Source: Planctomycetota bacterium
GTDB lineage: Bacteria > Planctomycetota > Phycisphaerae > Phycisphaerales > UBA1924
Direction: 5' to 3'
Length of the DNA stretch: 64,000 nucleotides
Assembly (NCBI GenBank): GCA_017303555.1
Contig: JAFLCN010000006.1
Coordinates: 96,180-160,179 of the forward strand
A model generated the notes under the pieces. The model did not search any database, had not been told where the DNA came from, and was given only the letters and a program-made list of their open reading frames with translations. Position 1 is the stretch's first letter. Every line of letters starts with the position of its first letter. Of this stretch, positions 17,482 to 25,906 are shown in pieces. The translations under genes and the position numbers were made by a program.

Positions 17482-18096
17482 CTACCTGGTTCTTGAGAGT
17501 TCGGATCGCGCCCATTCGCGCCACTCGGCGGTGTCGCCCTGCATGGCGACGACGCGGAGGAGCGCGGGGGTTCGCTCATCGGGTTTGCCGGTCTTGAGCT
17601 GGAGGCGCGCGAGGCCTTGTGCCGCGGCGGCGTAATCGGGGTAGATCTCGAGGGCGGTGCGGTAGGTCGCCATTGCTTCGTCGGCGCGCCCGGCGGATTC
17701 AAGAGTCATGGCGAGGTTGACGCGTGGATCGGGATGACCGGGCAGCAGGCGGCGCGCCCACTCGAACTCGCCCGCGGCTTCGTAGTACTTGCCTCGCTGC
17801 AGGTAGAGCACGCCGAGGTTGTTGTGGGCGGGGCCGAAGTAGAGGTCGGCGGCGAGAGCCTGGCGGAGGAGCTCTTCGGCGCGGCTGGCGGAGTCGGCGT
17901 CGCCTCGGTCCATGAGCGGCATCGCCTGGTTGTTGAGAGCGATGGCCTTCTGCGTGTCGCGGGCGGCTTCCGAGGTCGGCGCATAGGGGTCGGTTGTCTT
18001 TGGATGGACGCAGCCGGCAAGAAGGGCGAGAAGCAGAGTGAGAGCCGGAACAGTGCCGGAGGAGAAGCGGAAAGTTGGCAACAGGACTTTTCTCAT
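17482..18096 (-). CDS. TPR lipoprotein at the end of the secretion operon
   Basis: 204 residues from ATG 18096. The lipobox LLLALLAGC gives a lipid-anchored Cys at about residue 29. Four TPR-type helical pairs follow (NNQAMPLMDRGDADSA, HNNLGVLYLQRGKYYEAAGEF, NLAMTLESAGRADEAMATY, and a final ALEIYPDYAAAAQGLARL). Its start overlaps the stop of the preceding gene by four bases (ATGA), so it is translated with the secretion operon. It resembles PilF/PilW pilotins, which help secretin assembly in the outer membrane. That role is inferred from fold and position. Confidence 0.75.
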   Translation of the reverse strand: MRKVLLPTFRFSSGTVPALTLLLALLAGCVHPKTTDPYAPTSEAARDTQKAIALNNQAMPLMDRGDADSASRAEELLRQALAADLYFGPAHNNLGVLYLQRGKYYEAAGEFEWARRLLPGHPDPRVNLAMTLESAGRADEAMATYRTALEIYPDYAAAAQGLARLQLKTGKPDERTPALLRVVAMQGDTAEWREWARSELSRTR

Positions 18097-18674
18097 CGTG
18101 CGGGCCTCGCGGGCATGAGATTGGATGGATGGGGCGCGGGCCGATTCGCCGCGGCGTCGGGCGCTCTGTCCAGGAACGTTGAAGTGACCTCGATCGAAAC
18201 GCTCCACGCCGGCTGGTCGAGTGTCGAGTCGGCGCGTTGCATGGGAGCAAGGTTGAAAGCGGTGGCGATCCAAGTTGGATGGTGCTTCCGCCAGGAGGCG
18301 AGGAAGCGGCCCACATCGGGCACCGAGACGGAATCGAGCTGGATGCGGATCTTCTGGCGGCGGTAGTTCTGTGCCGTGCCGCCGACGGCATCTGAGCCCA
18401 CATCCTTGAGTGAGGAAGGGTTGATTCCCGCGTGGATCAGCGTGTCCGAGACCATGCCGAAGACGGATTCCTGCCTGGTTGGCTCGTCGGCGACGATGAC
18501 GGGCAGCGTGCGCAGGTGGCGCACTTCCTGAACGAGGTCGGCCGTTGCCCGGTCGTGCTCGCGGAGCTGCGCCAGCCGGGTGTGCGCGTTCCACCATCCG
18601 TGTCCGGCCCAAACGAACAGGCAGGAGACGGCCGCGGTGAGCGCCCAAAGCGCGGTCGAGAGCGTGGATCTCAT
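18093..18674 (-). CDS. GspM/PilO-like assembly protein
   Basis: 193 residues. One N-terminal membrane helix (about 5-27) is followed by a short coiled coil (NAHTRLAQLREHDRATADLVQEV) and a small periplasmic domain with ferredoxin-like strand/helix periodicity. The C-terminus is Pro/Ala-rich. Size, topology and place after the GspL-like gene (4-base overlap) match GspM or PilO, inner-membrane platform partners of the secretion motor. No diagnostic motif exists for this fast-evolving family, so the call rests on position and topology. Confidence 0.6.
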   Translation of the reverse strand: MRSTLSTALWALTAAVSCLFVWAGHGWWNAHTRLAQLREHDRATADLVQEVRHLRTLPVIVADEPTRQESVFGMVSDTLIHAGINPSSLKDVGSDAVGGTAQNYRRQKIRIQLDSVSVPDVGRFLASWRKHHPTWIATAFNLAPMQRADSTLDQPAWSVSIEVTSTFLDRAPDAAANRPAPHPSNLMPARPAR

Positions 18675-19552
18675 GTCCCGCCTCCCGCGGCTTTGCGCTG
18701 GAGCGAAGCATCGAATCGGACCGACTTGCCGTTCGAGCGGATGCGGGGGACCTGCAGGTTCCAGCCCGGTACGCTGCCGAGAGCCTTTGCCAGTTCCTGC
18801 CCGCCCGCGCCATCGTGCAGTTCTGCCGCGATGGTCAATCCCTGTGCGGTTGCCGAGAGCGCTTGCGTTCGGACCTCTAGATCCGTCGGCCAGGCGGCGA
18901 GGATGGCCGCGACGGCGCTCGAGACATCGGCGGGGACGTGCTTCTGAGCGCGCTCGGTGCGAGTGAGGATGAGTCGCTCGCGTTCGGCATCGAGAAGGCG
19001 GCGCGATCGTTCGAGATCGGCACGGGAACCGGAGGTGTGTGCCGCGGCTTCGGTCATTTCGGATTCAAGCGCGGAGGCCTCCGATCGCAGGTGATCGGTG
19101 CGGCGCAGGATGCCGAGGCTCGCGAGCGCGATGGCGGCGGCACAGACTGCGAGCGCCGCGTTCGTGCGGCGCCGCTTTGCGTGGGCGAGGGCGGGGGGCT
19201 CGAAGGGTCCGTTCAGGAGATTTAGAGCGTGCGCATCGGCGGCGGTGTTCAGCTCGGGCGGAACTGCATCCGGAGCGAGCAGCAGGAGCTCGGGCTGCTC
19301 TTCCACCGCACACCGGAGCGTCGAAACCGGAAGGGCGCACGCGAGGATGGACGCTTGATTGATTCTATTGAAAGCGATGGCGAGTTCTTCGACAGCGATC
19401 GGTAGTTGATCCTGGAGGCGCTCATCGAGCGTCGCGCGGAGCGACGGATCGTTCCACCGTTCGGCGTTGGCGGGCAGGTCCGACGCATCGAGGATCGCCC
19501 AGTAGAACGCTGTCGCGGGAAGGATGGCGGATGTTGCTTGCGCTGCGCTCAT
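18671..19552 (-). CDS. GspL/PilN-like assembly protein
   Basis: 293 residues. The N-terminal 125 residues are soluble, with only weak resemblance to the actin-like cytoplasmic part of GspL. A membrane helix (about 132-152, NAALAVCAAAIALASLGIL) is followed by a coiled coil (LRSEASALESEMTE) and a periplasmic alpha/beta domain ending in a VRFDASLQRK strand. In type II secretion, GspL couples the ATPase GspE to the periplasmic GspM. Its overlaps with both neighbours are four bases each. The cytoplasmic part is shorter than usual (about 130 instead of 230 residues). Confidence 0.6.
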   Translation of the reverse strand: MSAAQATSAILPATAFYWAILDASDLPANAERWNDPSLRATLDERLQDQLPIAVEELAIAFNRINQASILACALPVSTLRCAVEEQPELLLLAPDAVPPELNTAADAHALNLLNGPFEPPALAHAKRRRTNAALAVCAAAIALASLGILRRTDHLRSEASALESEMTEAAAHTSGSRADLERSRRLLDAERERLILTRTERAQKHVPADVSSAVAAILAAWPTDLEVRTQALSATAQGLTIAAELHDGAGGQELAKALGSVPGWNLQVPRIRSNGKSVRFDASLQRKAAGGGT

Positions 19553-20154
19553 CGGTCACCCCGCGTGCCCGGAACATTCGGCGCGTGCGACTGCACGACG
19601 CGGATGTTGGTTGCGGGTTTGAGTTCGCCCGATTTCATTCTGAGGATGTGGCGGACGGAGTGCTGTTCGTCGGCGAGATCGACCTGTTCGGGCGTGACGG
19701 AGGCGACGCGGTATCGAAGAACCGGTTCGCCGCGGGAGGCGCGGTAGATCTTCGCGGTTTCCGGATCGAAGAACACCGCTTGCAGCTTCCGGTCATCGGT
19801 GGATGCCGGATTGGTGATGATCCCCATCAATTGCAGCTTGAGCGCGGGCGGGGGTTGCAGGGGCGGAGCGGGAGCGGCGGCGACGACTTCGACGGGCTTT
19901 GGAGGAGCCTTCCAGAGCCGCGCCTCGAAGTGTTTCGGATCAAAGCCGTCAGCCCCGGCAAGGCGCGGCGGGGTCCATGCGACTGTGCTGGGCGGCGATG
20001 GAATTGCGTTTGCCGCGAGCGTGCTGCGCGAAGCGGCGGGGTGCATCGGCCAGAACGCCCATGCGGAGAGCGCCAGGCAGCAGACGAATCCGAGTCCGAG
20101 TGCGCGGTGTCGGCTCCGTTCGATCGCTCGGATGGGATCGTGTGCCTCACGCAT
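19549..20154 (-). CDS. GspC/PilP-like periplasmic linker protein
   Basis: 201 residues: a short cytoplasmic tail, one membrane helix (about 18-38), a Pro/Ala-rich linker, then a small beta-rich domain from about residue 105 (LKLQLMGIITNPASTDDRKLQAVFFD...AKIYRASRGEPVLRYRVASVTPEQVDL). This matches the homology-region domain of GspC or PilP, which docks on the N0 domain of the secretin. It starts eight bases inside the end of gspE, consistent with coupled translation. Confidence 0.65.
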   Translation of the reverse strand: MREAHDPIRAIERSRHRALGLGFVCCLALSAWAFWPMHPAASRSTLAANAIPSPPSTVAWTPPRLAGADGFDPKHFEARLWKAPPKPVEVVAAAPAPPLQPPPALKLQLMGIITNPASTDDRKLQAVFFDPETAKIYRASRGEPVLRYRVASVTPEQVDLADEQHSVRHILRMKSGELKPATNIRVVQSHAPNVPGTRGDR

Positions 20155-21853
20155 CGTTCGTTGCGATCTCCTCCACGCTTTGGACCTGCTCGTCTTCCAT
20201 GCCCTGCAGCACCCGGCGCATCTCGAAGTCGTCGGTCTGGCCGCGGGTCACGAGGCGCTGGCCTTCTTCGAGAAGGGTCGTCATGCCGCGTTTGCAGGCG
20301 TGATCCCGGATCGCGCCGAGCTGCGCGCCGTGGGCGATCATGTGGCGCAGGGCGTCATCGATCAGCAGGAGCTCGAAGACGCCCAGGCGTCCCGCGTAGC
20401 CGGTATCGAGGCAACCTTCGCAGCCTTTGCCCCGGCATGCTTGATGCAGGCGCCGCACCAATCTCTGCGCCATCACGGTGGAGAGAGACGCGGCGACCAG
20501 GTACGGTTCGGCGCCCAGGTCGATCAGGCGTGTCACGGCGCTCGCGGCATCATTCGTATGGAGTGTGGAGAGGACCAGGTGCCCGGTGAGGCTCGCCTGC
20601 ATCGCGATCCTGGTCGTTTCCGCATCGCGGATCTCGCCCACCATCACCACATCCGGATCCTGGCGGAGGATGTGACGCAGGCCGGTCGCGAACGTGACGC
20701 CTTTCTTGGGATTGATCTGGGATTGGCTGATGGCGATGCCGGAGGTGGAGAGTTCGTACTCGATCGGGTCTTCGATCGTCATGATGTTGAGGTCGCCGCG
20801 CTTGCGCCCGGAGCGGCGGGGCTTGTGTTCCGGCGGAGCGCCGGAAACGCTCGAGGATGGGCCCTCGCCTCCGGTTGCGATGTGCCGGAGGAGCGTGTAG
20901 AGCGTGGTGGTCTTGCCCGAGCCTGTGGGGCCGGTGACGAGGATGATCCCGTGCGAGCGTTCGGCGCGATCGAGCAGCGAGGTTCGAACGCGCGTGGGCA
21001 TCCCGAGACTGGCGAAATCGGCGAGGTGGGTGCCGCGGGCGTTGTCGAGCAGGCGGATGACGGCGCGCTCGCCGTAGTTGGTGGGGAGCGTGCTGATGCG
21101 GAGGTCGATGGAGCGAGCGGACGGCGCATCGTGGGAAGGGGAGCGGGGTGGGGTGGGGGATGGGGGGCGGGATGATGGCGAGCGGGAACGCCCCATCGTC
21201 ACCGTGGCGCGGCCATCCTGTGGCGCGTGGCGCTCCGCCACATCCATCTGCCCCATGACCTTGATACGGCTGATGAGCGCCTGTGTCAGGCTGTGGGGGA
21301 CTTCGCGGGCGATGAAGAGCACGCCGTCCACGCGGTAGCGCACGAGCGTGCGATCGGCGAGCGGCTGGATGTGGATGTCGCTCGCGTTCTTCGAGAGCGC
21401 TTCGAAGAACATGGCATCGACGAGGCGGATGACCGGGCCCTTGCCGTCGAGGCTGAGGAGGTCGCGGTCGGTGGCTTTCAGGCTCTGCTCGATCGCGGAA
21501 TCGAGGTCGGACTCGATGACTTCGATGATCGGTGTGCCCGGGGCGGCGTTGCCGCGCGATCGTGCCTCGAACGCGTCGTAGGCCTTGTCGATGTGGCGGG
21601 CGATCTCTTCATCGTCGAGAACGGCGAACCTGATCGCGCGCCCCAGGCGCACGGAAAGGTTCAGCTTCACCGCGGGCGAGGTTCGCGACGAGACCTCGAC
21701 GACCTCGGAGAGAGCGTCGCCGGCTGGCTGCTCCGTGCCCCGGCTGCACACCAGATGTCGGCGCGCGAAATCGCGCGGAACGAGCGTGAGAAAATCGTCC
21801 GAAGGCTCGGGATGTGCCGCGGCTGCTTTGGCTTCGATCAACTGCATGGTCAC
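20147..21853 (-). CDS. gspE: Type II secretion / type IV pilus ATPase, GspE/PilB family
   Basis: 568 residues. An N-terminal domain (about 1-140) leads to the conserved core: SDIHIQPLADRTLVRYRVDG, Walker A GPTGSGKTTTLYTLL, the Asp box TIEDPIEYEL, Walker B-like RQDPDVVMVGEIRD, and the His box TGHLVLSTLHTNDA. Near the end comes CRGKGCEGC-LDTGYAGR, a shortened zinc motif with three Cys close together instead of two spaced CxxC pairs. Two inserts break otherwise conserved stretches: a Ser/Pro/Arg-rich one after DGRATVTMG and one of about 27 residues between Walker A and the Asp box, the latter containing a palindrome (20828-20846). The enzyme powers pseudopilus assembly. Confidence 0.88.
   Translation of the reverse strand: MTMQLIEAKAAAAHPEPSDDFLTLVPRDFARRHLVCSRGTEQPAGDALSEVVEVSSRTSPAVKLNLSVRLGRAIRFAVLDDEEIARHIDKAYDAFEARSRGNAAPGTPIIEVIESDLDSAIEQSLKATDRDLLSLDGKGPVIRLVDAMFFEALSKNASDIHIQPLADRTLVRYRVDGVLFIAREVPHSLTQALISRIKVMGQMDVAERHAPQDGRATVTMGRSRSPSSRPPSPTPPRSPSHDAPSARSIDLRISTLPTNYGERAVIRLLDNARGTHLADFASLGMPTRVRTSLLDRAERSHGIILVTGPTGSGKTTTLYTLLRHIATGGEGPSSSVSGAPPEHKPRRSGRKRGDLNIMTIEDPIEYELSTSGIAISQSQINPKKGVTFATGLRHILRQDPDVVMVGEIRDAETTRIAMQASLTGHLVLSTLHTNDAASAVTRLIDLGAEPYLVAASLSTVMAQRLVRRLHQACRGKGCEGCLDTGYAGRLGVFELLLIDDALRHMIAHGAQLGAIRDHACKRGMTTLLEEGQRLVTRGQTDDFEMRRVLQGMEDEQVQSVEEIATNDA
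20828..20846. repeat. Palindrome inside gspE
   Basis: TTCCGGCG-GAG-CGCCGGAA is a perfect 8 bp stem lying in the coding insert between the Walker A and Asp boxes. It looks like a REP-type unit; I see only this copy in the window. Confidence 0.55.
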
Positions 21854-21890
21854 TCGGCATCGCTCTCGAAGTCGTGAATCGCTCTGGTGG

Positions 21891-24224
21891 TTAGCGGATG
21901 ACCCGCGGCGTCATGGTGGGGAATCCATCGGAGACGCCCGCGTTCTTGAGCCCTTCGCGCCGGATCGTGGCGTCGGTCAGATACTTAAGGTCGTTGAGCT
22001 GCTGATCGCGCAGCACGGCGGCGCGGATGAAAACGAAGAATCGCTGACGCGAGGTCGAGTTGTCGCGCGTCTTGAACAACTCGCCGACGAGGGGGATGTC
22101 GCCGACGTAGGGCACCTGAGAGACATTCCTGCCGTCGCTGATCAGCTCGATGCCCCCGACGACGACGGTGTGTCCGTCGGGGATTGTCGCGTTGCTGCTC
22201 ACGTTGTTCTGCTGTCGCGCTGGAGGAAGGCCGTTCGCCGGCGGCGCGCCGACGAAAGAGCTGAGGGAGAGCGAGTACTCGAGGACGAGCTGATCGGCCT
22301 CGGCGATCTGCGGTTTCACGCTGATGGTCGTGCCGGCGTCCTGCGTGCCGCCGAAACTTGTGGTCGTGCCTGCGCCGCTGGTCGTGTTGCTCACGGTGTA
22401 CGGCTGCTGCAGAACAGAGTTGAACGAGGCTTCCTTGTTGTTGTTCACCAGCACGCGGGGCAGGCTCTTGGTCGAGCCGTCGGAGATGGTTTCGAGCGCC
22501 TTGATGATCGCGGCAAAGTCGCCGGGGTTCAGGATCGCGCCCGTGAATCCCTGCGAGGCGTTGGGGGTGACATTGCCGCCCGCGCCGCTGCTCAGACCAA
22601 AGAGCGAACTGAGCGTGTAGAAATTGCCGGCGAACTGGCCCATCTTCTGCAGCTCGATGCCCAGGTTCATCGCGTCCTGCTCGCTCAGGCTGACCAGATA
22701 GACCTCGAGCATCACCTGCGGCTGGCGCACATCGAGTTGGCGGAGAAGGAGCTCGAGCTGCGCCAGCATGCGGGGCTCGGCGATCGCGATCAGCGTGTTG
22801 GTGCCCTCATCGGCCGTAATCGAGAGCCCCGCGACCGGTGACCCCGCGCGCGCCGGAGAACGCACGCCGATGGCGTTGCCGCCCGTCCAGACGTTTGCAG
22901 GACCCGGCCCCGCGCCGGGCACCGGTGGCACCACGACGGGCATCACGCTGCTCTGCGAGGGATCGTCGGGGCGGAGCGTGCGCTGGGCGCCCGCCTCGCG
23001 GACGGAGGTTGCGCCGGGACCGAGACCGGAACTCTCGATGGATGAGGTGTTCTCGAGCGCGCCCGCGGCAATGAGTGATTGCAGGGTCTGGAGCACCTCG
23101 CTCACCGGGCGATTGCGGACCGGGAAGGCGCGAACGGGGCGTGCCGCGGATTGGGGCGTGGCGTCGAGGCGTTCGAGGATCGCGGCGATTCGCTCGTGCT
23201 GCGTGGGCGTCGCGGTAACGATGAGCGTGCCCGTGAGATCGTCGGTGACCACCCGGAGGCGATCATCGATCGGCGGGGCAGTCCCGCCGGGGGTTGGCGC
23301 AGCGCCGGTCCGTTCGCGGACGGTCTGCTCGATGAGGTTCGCGACCTCTTTGGCGCTGAACACCTTGGGCGTGTAGTCGCGGGTGATGACGATCTCGCGC
23401 TGGTCGAGCGCCGCGATCAGCCGGAGCCAGTCGCCGCGGGCTTCCGCCGGGGCGAGGAGAAGGAGCGATCGGCCATCGGGCGCGACGGTCACTTCGCCCC
23501 GGAGCTTTTCGCCGGAAACCGCGTCGCGCTTGGCCGCGACCTGGGTCACGGCGGCCTGGAGCGCCGCAGCCGGGATGTTCCGCGCCTCGATCGCCAGGGG
23601 CGTGAGCTCTTCGCGTGGAGAATCCAGGGTCGAAAGGAGCTTCATCGCCTCTTCGACGCGCGAGGCGAGATCGCTGACGAGCAGAAGGCCCGAATCACCG
23701 ATGGGCGAGGCGGTTCCAACGTTCCTAGTCAGAAAGGGCTTGAGCGCATCCGCGAGCTCCTTTGCGGAACGGAACTTCGGCCGGACAATCTGCTGCACGA
23801 ATCCGGCACGGAGCGCACCGTCGGGCGCGGACGCCTCGAACTGCACACCCGAAGCGCTCGGCGCATCGGCAAGCTTGACAAGCGAGAGCACGCGTGCGCT
23901 CGGGCTGCGCACGAGGGCGAGCTGCCTGGATGCGAGCACCTGGTTGGTGAGCGTCCACAGTTCTTCGGGCGTGACGTCTTGGACGCCTCGCAGCGTGACC
24001 GAACCCTGGCCGGGCTTGAGAAGTGCCGCGTCGAACTCAAGCGGGATTTCGAGCGTGTTCGCGGTAAGGATGACCAGGCCGGAGAGATCGACTTGTTCGG
24101 GCAGGGCGAGACGTTGGCCGGGCGCGGCCCAATGAGCGTTTGCCCCGATCGGAAATCCGCCCGCGAGCAGGCTCGCCGCGAGCAGAAGAATGTGCGGACG
24201 CAGTGCTTGACGCGAGTGGGGCAT
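21891..24224 (-). CDS. gspD: Type II secretion-type secretin
   Basis: 777 residues. A signal peptide (about 1-30, cut near GANAHWA) is followed by an N0-like domain (LVILTANTLEIPLEFDAALL...), N1/N2-type repeats (IVRPKFRSAKELADALKPFL, VFPVRNRPVSEVLQTLQSLI) and the C-terminal secretin domain from about residue 490 (VMLEVYLVSLSEQDAMNLGI, LPRVLVNNNKEASF, then VPYVGDIPLVGELFKTRDN and FFVFIRAAVLRD). A Pro/Gly-rich linker separates N-domains and pore. Secretins form the outer-membrane channel of type II secretion or type IV pili. It heads a tight minus-strand operon with gspE and the C/L/M-like genes. No pseudopilin or GspF gene lies in the window. Confidence 0.9.
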   Translation of the reverse strand: MPHSRQALRPHILLLAASLLAGGFPIGANAHWAAPGQRLALPEQVDLSGLVILTANTLEIPLEFDAALLKPGQGSVTLRGVQDVTPEELWTLTNQVLASRQLALVRSPSARVLSLVKLADAPSASGVQFEASAPDGALRAGFVQQIVRPKFRSAKELADALKPFLTRNVGTASPIGDSGLLLVSDLASRVEEAMKLLSTLDSPREELTPLAIEARNIPAAALQAAVTQVAAKRDAVSGEKLRGEVTVAPDGRSLLLLAPAEARGDWLRLIAALDQREIVITRDYTPKVFSAKEVANLIEQTVRERTGAAPTPGGTAPPIDDRLRVVTDDLTGTLIVTATPTQHERIAAILERLDATPQSAARPVRAFPVRNRPVSEVLQTLQSLIAAGALENTSSIESSGLGPGATSVREAGAQRTLRPDDPSQSSVMPVVVPPVPGAGPGPANVWTGGNAIGVRSPARAGSPVAGLSITADEGTNTLIAIAEPRMLAQLELLLRQLDVRQPQVMLEVYLVSLSEQDAMNLGIELQKMGQFAGNFYTLSSLFGLSSGAGGNVTPNASQGFTGAILNPGDFAAIIKALETISDGSTKSLPRVLVNNNKEASFNSVLQQPYTVSNTTSGAGTTTSFGGTQDAGTTISVKPQIAEADQLVLEYSLSLSSFVGAPPANGLPPARQQNNVSSNATIPDGHTVVVGGIELISDGRNVSQVPYVGDIPLVGELFKTRDNSTSRQRFFVFIRAAVLRDQQLNDLKYLTDATIRREGLKNAGVSDGFPTMTPRVIR

Positions 24225-24619
24225 GCGCTGCCTTTCTCGGCCGAGTGTAACAAAGGTTCAATCCACAGATTTGAGGATTGAATTGTGGATAAAGGCAGGA
24301 GCGATCAGGGTGCGGGGCGGGATTGGGGATGTCTGCAGATGGCACTGCGAGGCGGGCCGGGAGGATCGGGCACGGAGCGCCGGACGCATGGGAAGTGCTG
24401 CACTGACAAGCAGTTCGGCAAGACTGCCCGGCGATCGGGAGGGGCATGGGCCCGCGCGACCACGCCCGCGATGATCCCGCGTGCCCGGCCGGAGTGAACC
24501 CCATCGGGTGCTTGGGCGCCTCAATTCTGTGGATGGTCGTGGGTGTAGCTTTCACGACACGAACGCTTCGATCGTGTGCGAACGCAGTCGCGACTCTTAG
24601 GAACGGCGACGCACTGACA
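24225..24619. other. 395 bp gap between gspD and the RHS fragment
   Basis: The first 75 bases should hold the gspD promoter and leader; they contain an imperfect inverted repeat (AATCCACA near 24256 and TGTGGAT near 24288). The remainder is GC-rich with no recognisable gene. RHS homology begins abruptly near 24630, so a recombination breakpoint is likely here. Confidence 0.5.
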
Positions 24620-25906
24620 ATGCCGCGCGAGCGGTTCGTGTACCATGCGGCGGGCATGGATGGAAGAGGATCATCGAGCTACATCGACGACGTGATCCTG
24701 CGTGAACGCGAGGACGGGACGAGCTGGACTGGCTCGTCAACGGCGAGCCTGACCAACCGGCTGTATTACCTGCAGAACTGGCGGCACGACGTGGTAGCGT
24801 TGGTGACGCCGGCCTGCGGGATCATCGAGCGCACGCGGTACACGAGCTACGGGATGCCGAGCACGATGACGGGCGGCGACTTTGACCACAATCTCGTGGT
24901 GGACGACGACGACTTCCTGCTATTCCAGGTTCCGTACACGAACGTCGAGGCGGTGGATTACCGAGCGAGCACGGACCGGTTGAGCGAGTACAGCGAGTAC
25001 GACCTGGACGTGGACGGAGAGGTGGGCGACGGCGACTTCGGGGTGTTTGTGGTGGCGTACGACCGGTTCAACTGCGCGTTGCCGGGCGAGCTGTCGCACC
25101 GGGATGCTGACCCAAATGCCGACATCGACAGCAGGATCGGGTATGCGGGGTATCAGTGGGTGTCACGAACGGAAGCATATTGTCAACGTGCCCGTATGTT
25201 TTCTCCGCAACGCAGATGGCTCTCGCGTGACCAAAGGGGCTACCACGATGGCATTAGCTTGACAACATATTGTCGCGAATCGCCAGTCCGATACATAGAC
25301 CCCTTCGGCCGCCGAGAGGCGGATACAATAGGCACGCCTGAAATGCATCGTCCGCTCCCTGTTGTTACACACGGGTGCGGCGGAAGTTTAGTTGAACAGG
25401 CGCTTCAGGACCCTCGCGTTCGTGAAATCCAGAAAACAGCAGAAAAAATCTGCGGTCAATCATTAGAACCACATCGCGATCTATCTGATTATACAGAAAT
25501 TACGATAATATGCCAGCAGTGTGACGTCCCTACAACTGAATATCAAATGCCACCAAGGATATCCATGTGCATCAAGGGCCAAGTTAAATATAATCTTGAT
25601 GATTACGTTGACTTTGTCTCCCACGAATTGACTCACGCTGCTCGACTTTGCCAGAAGGGCAGTCTGTATTCTAATCTGGACAATGCAATTTGCGAAGAAG
25701 CAGAGGGATATGCCGCGCAGCCCAACAATCCGATTCGATATAATCCGAGCGATGTGGGGTCCGGTCATACCACTTGCGGCAATGTCTGCGCATCGGCCCA
25801 GTCAGCGTGCGGCCTTTTGACGTATTGGTTTGGCGATTGTTATAAATCGTGCTTGAACCGATGTCAGCAAATTATATCGAAATGCAAGCATGGTAACTGC
25901 CCATGA
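24620..25906 (+). CDS. Orphan RHS tip with C-terminal Atp23-like metallopeptidase toxin
   Basis: 428 residues if ATG 24620 is used; the usual thousand-residue RHS shell is absent, so this may be a displaced or silent cassette. Residues about 5-220 match planctomycete RHS ends (VYHAAGMDGRGSSSYIDDVI, YYLQNWRHDVVAL, a dockerin-like Asp-rich segment, RMFSPQRRWLSRDQRGYHDG) and close with the core motif YIDPFGR. Beyond it the composition changes: AT-richer, Cys-rich. The variable domain has CQQC, then ISMC, HELTHAARLC (HExxH at 25622-25636) and CEEAEGYA, then many Cys. That order mirrors M76/Atp23 zinc peptidases. A secreted or contact-delivered peptidase toxin is inferred. Confidence 0.65.
   Translation: MPRERFVYHAAGMDGRGSSSYIDDVILREREDGTSWTGSSTASLTNRLYYLQNWRHDVVALVTPACGIIERTRYTSYGMPSTMTGGDFDHNLVVDDDDFLLFQVPYTNVEAVDYRASTDRLSEYSEYDLDVDGEVGDGDFGVFVVAYDRFNCALPGELSHRDADPNADIDSRIGYAGYQWVSRTEAYCQRARMFSPQRRWLSRDQRGYHDGISLTTYCRESPVRYIDPFGRREADTIGTPEMHRPLPVVTHGCGGSLVEQALQDPRVREIQKTAEKICGQSLEPHRDLSDYTEITIICQQCDVPTTEYQMPPRISMCIKGQVKYNLDDYVDFVSHELTHAARLCQKGSLYSNLDNAICEEAEGYAAQPNNPIRYNPSDVGSGHTTCGNVCASAQSACGLLTYWFGDCYKSCLNRCQQIISKCKHGNCP

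Noticed and set aside
15496..17496. Long plus-strand open frame of about 666 codons opposite the antiporter gene
   Set aside because: Its sequence is an Asp/Glu/Gly/Ala-rich shadow of the GC-rich antiporter gene on the minus strand, with no domain pattern.
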